From NCBI GenBank assembly GCA_000151295.1, contig GG745350.1, positions 110,088 through 174,087 of the forward strand: a stretch of 64,000 nucleotides of DNA, given 5' to 3'. Positions 56,513 to 64,000 of the stretch are shown here, in pieces (position 1 is the stretch's first letter; each line of letters opens with the position of its first letter). Below the pieces are notes generated by a model, which saw only the letters and a program-made list of their open reading frames with translations, made no database searches and was not told the DNA's origin. Source of the DNA: Allomyces macrogynus ATCC 38327 (taxonomy: Eukaryota > Blastocladiomycota > Blastocladiomycetes > Blastocladiales > Blastocladiaceae). The translations under genes were made by a program, and so were the position numbers.

Positions 56513-57249
56513 ATGGCCTCCCCAGCGGCACCCACTCCCAACCACCGCGTGCGCCGTGGCTTGCAACCGACAACGGCGCCCGGAGCGGAACTGGACGCGC
56601 GGTTCGATGTCTTGCAGAATAGCCGCACGTGGGTGACGCCCTTCTTTGAGCATGGGTTCGGGCACGTCTTTGACAAGGTGCGCGCGCGCCGTCTCGACTG
56701 GCGGGGCAGGACATGGTGGTGGTGACCTGACCAATGCGGAATAGCTGGCGTTTACGCGGTTCGACAAGGACCAGAGGATGCTCGTTGCGGAGCTGGAGGT
56801 GGAGCCGCGGCATGCCGTACGTTTGGTCGTTTTCTCTCATTGGGCGAGACGGTCGTTGCTCGTCGTTGCTGACACTCCGCGTCATGAGAACGTATTCCAA
56901 AACGCACACGGCGGCGTCCTTGCCGCGCTCATCGACATTGTCAGCTCCTTCGCCATCGTCGAATCCGGTACGTAATCCTCTGTTATCTCCACCGAGAAGT
57001 CACCCTGACCCGTCTGTCTGGAACCTAGGCCACCCGACATCCGGCGTCTCGTCGGACCTGTCGACGAGTTACCTCAAGTCGGCGCCCGTCGGGTCGATTC
57101 TCGAAGTGCGCAGCTACTGCGAGCGTGTCGGCAAGAACCTGGCGTTTACGCGGACCGACGTGTTTGATAAGAGCTCGGGCGAGTTGCTGGCATCCGGGCG
57201 GCATACCAAGTTTTGTGGTGGGGATTATGCGATGGCGCCTAAGCTGTAG
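56513..57249 (+). CDS. Hotdog-fold acyl-CoA thioesterase, array copy 3
   Basis: Exons 56513..56677, 56745..56816, 56889..56967 and 57029..57249 give 178 residues. Same gene plan as copies 1 and 2, with a different, longer N-terminus (MASPAAPTPNHRVRRGLQPT). Key segments: DVLQNSRTWVTPFFEHGF, LAFTRFDKDQRMLVAELEVE, NAHGGVLAALIDIVSSFAIV, GHPTSGVSSDLSTSYLKSAP and SSGELLASGRHTKFCGGDYA. The exon 3 acceptor is an unusual GAG (ATGAG before AACGTATTC), where the other copies have TAG, so splicing there may be weaker. The N-terminal Arg-rich region could target mitochondria, as in ACOT13, but this is not certain. Confidence 0.88.
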
Positions 57250-57826
57250 ATTAGGCAGATGGGTGGAGAAGGGAATACAGAGCGTTAGAGAACAGTTTGC
57301 GTGCGGGATAAGTACCTAGTGCGGGAGAGTGGGGATGGGATAAATAGCGCGGTGGAGTTTGAGTGTCGTCCACGAAGCGTTGGACTTGTGTTGGGTGTCG
57401 GTGGGGAGCCGCAGGAGCGCAGTCGTCTGGCTGAGCACACATACCATGAGCAGTGCGTGAGCTGCTGGATTGTGGGGAGGCCCGTGGCAGTGACGATGCG
57501 ATGCTGGCCCTCTCGCGAAGGCAATGGACGACGCGGCGGCGGCGTGCATCTCCAACCGTGTATTCGGAAACAAAATGGCAACACAGCGGAAATTGTCGAT
57601 GGTACAGCTGGAGGAACAAAACCGAACAAAAAAGACTGGTGCAGCCAAGCAAAGGAATCCAAAAAAAAAAACCGTGCAAGCATCAAAAAACAATGCAAAA
57701 GAGTTTCCATGGTCAGCAGCCCGCATAAGCCTCCACCGACTTGAGCAACTGCCACCCATGCAAGCAGGCGCGCCCGCACCACTACACGTATACGCGACCC
57801 TCGTCTATCACACCCCATCCACAACC
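57250..57826. other. Convergent 3' flanks
   Basis: The thioesterase array and the SH3 gene point at each other here. No gene seen; a short A run lies near 57660. Confidence 0.5.
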
Positions 57827-59606
57827 TTAGTTCCGACGCGACAACGACTCGAACCGCGTCGGCGGGGTCCGGGGCTCCACGTTCTCCGTGACCATGAGCG
57901 GGAAATACCCGGTCGTCGGCGCATTCTCGCCGATCCGCGGATGCCGCGACCCGCGCGCCCACCCGTCCGAGTACCGGTTATGGATCGTGACCAAGTCGCC
58001 TGGGCTCAGCGCCAACTCGTCCTCGGACGACGGCGCAAACGCAAGCTTGACCACCGTCACGGTACGTTCCGTCTCAGCCTCCCCACCGGCGGGCGGCGGC
58101 ATCGGGATCACGTTCGGGACGGGCGACGTCGGCGACGATTGCTGCTGCGTTGCAGCGAAGGCACCGGCACCGGCCGCGGCCGCGGCAGCGGCAGCAGCGG
58201 GACCGCCCATCAGCGGCTGCTGGTACTCGGCACCACCACCGACGGCCGGCTGCGGGAGCTGCGGCTGCGCCGGGTACGCGACGGGCTGCGGGACGAACGG
58301 CTGCGGCGCAGGCGCGACAGGTGCGGGCGGCGCAATGTTGGCCGGCGCGGGCGGCGGGGCCACGTTTTCCGTGCGCGCCATGGTCGCGGCCTTGGCGGCG
58401 TTATCGGCGTTGCGCTTGCGAATGCGCCAGAGGACAACGAGCGCGCCAAGGACCAACACGCCAACGACCGACCCGATAATGATCGGGATCGTCTTGGACG
58501 ACCCGGCCTCGCACGACTTGTCGTTCGGGTCGCATGCCGACGAGCTCGCCGCCTGCGTCGACTGCGCCTTGGCCTCGGCCAAGTACTGCGCGCACTTGCC
58601 GCGCACAGAGTCGTTGAGCGACTTGCAGTCGTGCGAGCACGCGGCAGCCTCGGAAAAGTACCCGCACAGCTGGTTCACCGACGCGTTGTTCTCGTTGTCT
58701 TCGCCGGAAATGCACGACGTGTCGGTGCCGCGGTAGCTGGTCGTGTTGAGGAACGTGATGTGCTTGGCGGCCTGGTCGCGGCCCGACTGGCCGACGGGGC
58801 ACAAGGTCGCATTGGAAATGTCGAATTGCAACGAGGCGGCGCGCGCGTCGAGCGTCGATGCGCACACCGAGAACTTGGAGTTTTGCGAGCACGGGTCGCC
58901 CTTTTGCGAGTAAAAGTCGAGCAGGTCCAGACAGAACCACGTCTTGTACCACCGCTGGTCGGGCATTTGGCACCCGGCAATGTTGACCATGTACTCGCCG
59001 ACGTATTTCTGCATGAACGCGTAGGACTTCTCGCCGTTGAACTGGTCGTCGAGGTCGGTCGCGTTCTTGAGTTCCGGGACAAGGTAGGACCGCTTGGCGG
59101 GGAGGCGCATTTCAAAGTAGGACGAGATGTTGGTCGGGATGTAGAGGCCCGTGAAGGCTATTGTTGTTTTCATGGTCAAGGGTGAGGATGAAAGGTGGGG
59201 GTGCGGCGGAAACAGCGGCAAAGCGAAAGCGAAACGGACCACTGCACGCCTTGGATTTTTCGAGCCAAATACACTCTTGCGACCCGCGGCCATCGACCTT
59301 GCACCGACCGCCCGGGCACTTGTCAACGACCGTCGGCTTGGGCTTGGACGTGGTCGACGTGGCCGTGGCCGTTCCTGACGACGAGGGCATGGAACTCGAC
59401 GCCGACGTGGCCGTGGGCGTGGCCGTGGCCGAGGGCGACTCGGACGCCGTGGCGGTCGGCTTGGACCCGCTGCCGGGCAGGTTCACGGTGCCGATGCCGG
59501 GAATGTTGAGCTGCGGGGCGGCGAGCGCGGGCGTGAGCAGCAGGGCGGTCAGCGCCAGCAGCAGCGCCGCGGCGACGAGCGCGCGGCGAGGGCGGGGGCG
59601 CGGCAT
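57827..59606 (-). CDS. Secreted-ectodomain, single-pass membrane protein with cytosolic SH3 domain
   Basis: Exons 59606..59243 and 59157..57827 give 564 residues. A signal peptide (ALVAAALLLALTALLLTPAL, then APQ) precedes a Ser/Thr-rich, probably glycosylated stalk. A Cys-rich ectodomain follows with more than a dozen Cys (CPGGRC, WFCLDLLDFY, CISGEDNENN, CGYFSEAAACSHDC). One helix comes next (TIPIIIGSVVGVLVLGALVV) with an RIRKRN stop-transfer. A long Pro/Ala/Gln-rich cytosolic linker leads to a C-terminal SH3 domain (about residues 490-550): ALSPGDLVTIHNRYSDGWAR and TTGYFPLMVTENV, carrying the ALYDY-like, WxxG-like and YFP elements. Plan: outside sensor to inside SH3 scaffold, as in fungal Fus1/Sho1-like proteins but with one helix. 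Ligand and partners unknown. Confidence 0.8.
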
Positions 59607-60199
59607 GGTGGTGGTTTGGCGGCGGCGCGAGTGCAGCAAGTTGGGCGCGAGCCGGGAGCGTGTGCAAACGAGCAACGTGTGGGGGCGACAGCGAGTGGGA
59701 TGAGAGTGGAGACGATGTGCGGCGACGGTGCAAAGGCGGGGCCAAGGGCGGCCAAGGGCGGCCAAGGGCGGCCAGTTCATGGCGGTGGCGCTTGGAGCGA
59801 GATGCGCACAGGCGGCGGCGCGCCCTGGGCGTGTGGCGCGTCAAGCAACCGGCGCCTAACGTCGAGAAAACTCTGATGCCTCGTGCCGAAGCGTGCCTGC
59901 GCGCTACGCCGCCAACTCGTGCTCGTTCTATCCTGACGCGACGCGTCGACCGCACCGTCGCGGATGCAGTCTTTCAGATCATCAGCAGCGTCAGAGTGCC
60001 GCTGACCACGTCCCTGGCGTCGCGCAACAGCGCGCCGGTGCGGCACGCTCCGGCCGGCCCGCCGCGCACCGCGGCCGCGCGGAAACGATCAGATCCAGCT
60101 GACCGATGGGAAAGACCACCGACGTGTTGAATCCGGTACTCTAAGATCACGCTCCTCCATCACGACGTGACGCGACGCAGCGCGACACGACAATCTCAA
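59607..60199. other. Upstream region of the SH3 gene
   Basis: No gene supported. It includes a 10-bp tandem repeat at 59741-59770. Confidence 0.5.
59741..59770 (+). repeat. Three tandem 10-bp units (GCCAAGGGCG)
   Basis: Three perfect head-to-tail copies followed by a partial fourth, about 135-165 bp before the SH3 gene start codon. A binding-site array or a slippage repeat. Confidence 0.85.
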
Positions 60200-61030
60200 T
60201 CACGACGCGCCTTTGCCACCGTCGCTGATCCCGGCCGTCAAACCCTGCAAGTGCGCGACCGCGCCCTGAATCGACGCCAAAAACTGCACCAGCGCGTCGC
60301 GCGTCCGATCTACCCACCCCCACCCCACCCTTCTAGTCAGTTCCCCTCCCCTGCATCTACCCCTTCCCCTCTCCGCTAACGTACCAGTCTCGGCCTCGAT
60401 CCCCTTCAACTCCCGCGCGCCCTGCGCGACCGCGACTAGCTGCATCCGGTGCGTCAAATCGTGGTGGTGCATGAGCGCGTCGCACGCGTCCTGCATCTGC
60501 TCAAACAGGTCAAGCATCAACGCCTCGAGTTCCTGCTGACCCGCAGCGTGTTGGGCGACGATCGCCGTGTGTAATTCGGAAGCGTCGATCCGCGCGTGTG
60601 GCGCGCGTTGCAGGAGGTCGGCCAGGTCGAGGTCGCCGTCGGTGTCAGACGTGGGCGGGACCGGCGCGGGCGCGGATGGCGGCGGTGGAAGCGGCGGAGG
60701 TAGAACATTGGTCGTGGTGGTATCAGGCGGCATCAAAGCGCCGCCGTTGGTGATGGTCGTGTCGCCCGCGTCGGCGTGGTCGCGGTGCTGGTCGTAGTCG
60801 GCGAGTTCGTCGGCCTCGTCGAGCGTCAGAACGAGACCGGGCGACGCAGACGCGCGGTGCTGATGCGACGCGGGCGAGCCGTCGTTGGATCCGGCGGGCG
60901 CGGTGCCCTGAAGGCCCGAGGGAGGCGGCAGCGGCAGCGCCGGCGAGGAAGACGGTGGTGGGCTCGATTGCAGCATGGGCGAGAGAAAGTGGGAGAGGAC
61001 GCTGGTCACGGCGTGGCCCAGCGCCGTCAT
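60200..61030 (-). CDS. Hypothetical helical protein, 251 residues
   Basis: Exons 61030..60385 and 60309..60200; donor GTACGT, acceptor TAG. The intron is 75 nt, so the frame also stays open without splicing. A Pro/Ser-rich N-terminal half is followed by a helical region (LEALMLDLFEQMQDACDALM, ARELKGIEAETG, then DRTRDALVQFLASIQGAVAHLQG) with heptad-like spacing. That suggests a small coiled-coil subunit of a complex (BLOC-1/BORC-like proteins look similar), but no family signature was found. In-frame Met codons upstream of 61030 are possible. Confidence 0.55.
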   Translation of the reverse strand: MTALGHAVTSVLSHFLSPMLQSSPPPSSSPALPLPPPSGLQGTAPAGSNDGSPASHQHRASASPGLVLTLDEADELADYDQHRDHADAGDTTITNGGALMPPDTTTTNVLPPPLPPPPSAPAPVPPTSDTDGDLDLADLLQRAPHARIDASELHTAIVAQHAAGQQELEALMLDLFEQMQDACDALMHHHDLTHRMQLVAVAQGARELKGIEAETGTLAERGRGRCRGGELTRRVGWGWVDRTRDALVQFLASIQGAVAHLQGLTAGISDGGKGAS

Positions 61031-61500
61031 GGTGCGCTGGTGGAGAGGAGAGAAAGTTGGTGGCAGGGTAAAGTCGGTGCGGCGCGCGACAGCGAACGAA
61101 CGTGAGTCGACCGACAAACGAACGTGAGTCGACCGACGTCGGGCAGGTGCATCAGCGAGCGGATCAGGGCGACGCCGGGTCGAGAGCAGCGCCGGAGCCA
61201 GAACGGTGGCCAGGGTGCGGCGTGCTCGCTCATGCTCATGTCTCACTCCACCGCCGCCAACGTCGACCATCTATCTCCTCACGCATCCAGCGCCGGTGCC
61301 AGCAGCACGATGACAGCGCATAAGGAACAAAATACCGATCCATTAGGTACACCACGAACACATCCACGACGAAACGGGGGAGGGGGAGTGGGCAGACGCA
61401 ACAGCGACGACGACGCCGGCGTCGCGAACCCGGATCGCCGAAAGCAAACGCAAAGAACCAACCACAACAAGAAAAAGCAAGCCAAACTGTCAGCACACGC
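61031..61500. other. Spacer between the helical-protein gene and SSE1
   Basis: No gene seen. It contains a 22-bp-period direct repeat at 61095-61137 close to the start of the helical-protein gene, and the SSE1 3' flank. Confidence 0.5.
61095..61137 (+). repeat. Two direct copies of a 21-bp element, period 22
   Basis: AACGAACGTGAGTCGACCGAC occurs at 61095 and again at 61117 with one base between. The element contains TGAGTCGA (AP-1/Gcn4-like TGAGTC). It sits 65-107 bp upstream of the minus-strand start at 61030, so it may be a pair of regulatory sites. Confidence 0.85.
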
Positions 61501-63968
61501 TTAGTCGACCGACATCGGGTCCTCCTGCGCCGGCGTCGCGTCAGCCTTCTTCTCCTCGGTCTTGGCGGGCTCCTCGACCTTGGGCGCCGGCTTCGGGCGC
61601 GCGAGGATCGGCAGGCACTGCCGCTCGACCTCATCCTTCTTGGCGAGCAGCTGCGCAGACGTGATCACAAGCGGCGCGTGCTTGGCCGCGGCCTGCTGCA
61701 TGGCCAGCTTCTCATCGGCCCAAGTGCGCGCCGCAGCAATCTTATCCTTGACGACCTGCAGGTCGCCCTCGAGCCAGGCGTTGTCCGGGTTGTCGGCACG
61801 CACCTGCAGCGTCGCGAGCGCGTTACGCAGGACCGTGGCGGCCCGCGGCCGCTCATCGGCCTCGCGCGTCTTATCGTGCGCGGGCTGGCCAATCGCCTTG
61901 AGCGCGGCCAGCTTCTCGACGTAGACCGACTTGGTCGCGTCCTCGCCCTCGTCCGAGTAGAGCCAGTCCTCGGCGGCGTTGACCAGGTCGGTCAGCTTGG
62001 CCTTGTCGGCCTCGGTCAGGTAGTCGGCCCAGGTCGTGTCCTTCTTGTCGCGCGCCTCGTAAATGTACTCTTCCAGCGCGTTCTTTGCGACTTCCGTGTC
62101 GTTGACGAGACGGTCGGCCGCGGCCATCTGGCCCTCCTCTTCGCGCAGCTTGAGCAGCGCGTCGCGCGAGAGACCGGCCTCGGTCGAGAGCACGTTCAGC
62201 TCCACCTTCTTGTGCTTCTTCTTGGGCGGCTCGTCGGCGGCGGGCGGCGGGGTCGCCGGTGCTGCAGAACCGTCAGCGGGCGCGGCAGCGCCCTCGGCGG
62301 GAACCTCGGGCTCCGGCTCAGGCGTGTTGTCCTCGACAAGCGCGTAGGCGGCCTCGACCTGGACCATATGGTTCGGGTTCATGCGCACGCGCACCTTGAC
62401 GGTGGTCGGCTCGTCCGGGTTGGTCTCGGGCGCGCCGACCGGAATGTTCTTGACGGCGTACCGGCCGAGCCACGTGGGCACGTGGCAGACGGGCGCGGTC
62501 GCGGCCGCATCGAGGTGCGCCTCGAAATCAAACGGCTGAGCAGCCGGGCGGTAGAAGGTGAGCACCTTGGTTGCCGGCACGGTCGACCCGCGCTCAAAGA
62601 CCGTCAGTTCCTTGGGCAACTCCTCGCCGTTGGCCGCGGGCTGCGTCCACGTCACCTTGACGTTGGACCCGGCCACGTCCTTGATATCAAAGTCGCGCAC
62701 GCGGAACGCCGGCGAGATGATCGCGCACATAAGCGCGCACCCACGCGCGACGGCCTCGTCCTGGTTGATCGTGAACGAGAGCAGGTCGCGGCCAAAGTAA
62801 CCGGTGATGGCATTACGCACGCCGGGGACGCGCGTGGTTCCGCCAACCGTTTCGACGCAGAAGACCTCGTCCTTGGTCCACCCGGCCTTGGTGAGCACTT
62901 CCTCAATCAGCGGCGCAATCTTGGCCATGAACGGGGCCGAGTACTGCTCAAACTCTTCGCGCGTGATCATCGATGACACGTCGCGGTCGTCGTGCAAGGC
63001 CTCAATGTTGAGCGGCGCCTGCGAGTTGGCCGAAAGCACCTTCTTGAGCTTCTCGATCGCGGCACGCAGGCGGAACAGCGGCTTCGGGAACTGCGAGACA
63101 TCAAACTTGTACTTGCCCTTGAACTCGGTCACGAAATGGTCAACGAGCAGCTGGTCGAGGTCGCGGCCGCCAAGGAAGGCGTCGAACGCCGTGGCCTTGA
63201 CGTGCAGCTTACCCTTGACAAACGCAACGGCGGCGACCGACGTTGACGAGTGGCCAACATCCACAAACACGACCTTGCGCGGCTCCGACTCGGGCAAGTC
63301 CGTCTTGGTGATCCCGTAGGCCAGCGCGGCGGCCGTCGTATCATTAATAATACGCAGCGGGTTGAGCCCAGCAATCTCGCACGCCTCGGCCACGGCCTTG
63401 CGCTGTTCGGGCACAAACCAGCCGGGGACCGAGACGACCACGTCGGCAACGGGCGCGCCCGTTTCGCGCTCGGTCGTTGACTTGAGCTTGCCGAGGTACA
63501 TGGCGGCGAGCTGCGTCGCCGAAAACACGCGCTCCTCGCCAAGGTAGTTGACGCGCGCGCCAATCTCGCCCGAGGGACTGCCCGAGGGGACCAAAGTGCA
63601 CGACAGGTAAGCGCGCTCCTTGTCGAGCGTCGCGTCCGACGCGGGGCGACCCACCAGGCGCTTCAACGACGAGACGGTGTTCTTCAGGTTCGACACCTGC
63701 ACGGATGCGGCGGCCTCCCCGAGAAGACGCGACTTTTGGCCGAACCCGACGAGCGAGCTAGAAGAATTGGAAATGCGGGCAGGGGTGGCGTCAGCACGTG
63801 CGTCTGTAGGGCGACGGGACATGCACGCACGCATCGCGCGGTGCGGTGGAGGAGAACGTACGGCGTGAAGCGGTTCGAGACTTCATTGCAGATAATGTCG
63901 ATGCCGCGGTTGCGCGCCACGGCAATGCACGACTGCAGGTTGCCAAAGTCGATGCCAACAACAGACAT
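61501..63968 (-). CDS. SSE1: Hsp110-family chaperone (nucleotide exchange factor for Hsp70)
   Basis: Exons 63968..63862 and 63757..61501 give 787 residues, slightly longer than yeast Sse1. Hsp110 proteins bind ATP, swap nucleotide on Hsp70 and hold unfolded clients in the cytosol. The N-terminus [20 protein letters not shown] is the Hsp110 form of the actin-fold phosphate loop (FGN rather than the DLGTT of Hsp70). Further marks: [31 protein letters not shown], the family-typical [17 protein letters not shown] and [16 protein letters not shown]. An acidic, Pro/Ala-rich insert and [11 protein letters not shown] lie in the substrate domain, and the end is DPMSVD. The intron follows NRFTP with donor GTACGT. 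It fits with the Hsp90-linked PIH1 protein in the same window only in theme. Confidence 0.95.
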
Positions 63969-64000
63969 GGTGGAGGCGGTTTGAGGAAGGGGGGGGGGGG

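Noticed and set aside
61678..62976. Plus-strand frame of 432 codons opposite SSE1
   Set aside because: Antisense shadow; the minus strand carries a clear Hsp110.

Overview
The window is nuclear DNA of a GC-rich fungus with compact, intron-rich genes. The fungal assignment rests on a plasma-membrane H+-ATPase of the Pma1 type, a fungal NHA1/SOD2-type Na+/H+ antiporter, an ERT1/AcuK-type Zn2Cys6-PAS regulator and an Rpd3 deacetylase. Small introns (about 60-160 nt), very high CpG in genes, membrane-SH3 and multipass proteins, and homopolymer tracts would suit a zoosporic early-diverging fungus such as a blastocladiomycete (Allomyces-like). That lineage call is inference. No prokaryotic genes, CRISPR arrays, rRNA or convincing tRNA genes were found.

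Layout, left to right: a partial membrane-protein gene (minus); a decayed DNA ligase IV gene (minus); PMA1 (minus); a 2.9-kb stretch without a recognisable gene; a mitochondrial CitE-like lyase (CLYBL, minus); a CpG-depleted block of degenerate F-box/LRR-like copies; NHA1 (minus, 9 exons); CDT1 (minus); two weak hypothetical genes; methionine sulfoxide reductase A (plus); an ankyrin-coiled-coil-REM-CDC25 Ras exchange factor (plus, 12 exons); a PIH1 protein (minus); URM1 (plus); a second CpG-poor block; a His-rich hypothetical gene (minus) divergent from a seven-helix membrane protein (plus); RPAIN-like (minus); a third CpG-poor block; 3-ketodihydrosphingosine reductase (plus); RPD3 (minus, 8 exons); an ERT1-like regulator (minus, 8 exons); a MED17-like gene (minus) divergent from a 47-residue membrane protein (plus); an EBP1/PA2G4-like gene (plus); a tandem array of three hotdog thioesterases (plus), the first carrying a nonsense codon; a secreted/transmembrane SH3 protein (minus); a helical hypothetical gene (minus); and an Hsp110/SSE1 gene (minus).

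Exon-intron models were built by hand from reading frame, family similarity and splice sites. All intact models close with a total length divisible by three. The introns share an unusual signal: 62 of the 69 donors I placed have C at intron position +4 (GTACGT or GTGCGT being typical). Acceptors are mostly TAG, and several introns carry CTGAC as a likely branch point.

The genes are ordinary dispersed eukaryotic loci rather than one operon-like system. Functional themes recur: ion homeostasis (PMA1, NHA1), protein homeostasis (SSE1, PIH1, MSRA), transcription (RPD3, ERT1, MED17), replication and repair (CDT1, RPAIN, LIG4 relic) and lipid metabolism (sphingolipid reductase, thioesterases, CLYBL). 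The strongest leads are the splice-donor consensus, the CpG-depleted relic blocks and the LIG4 decay.
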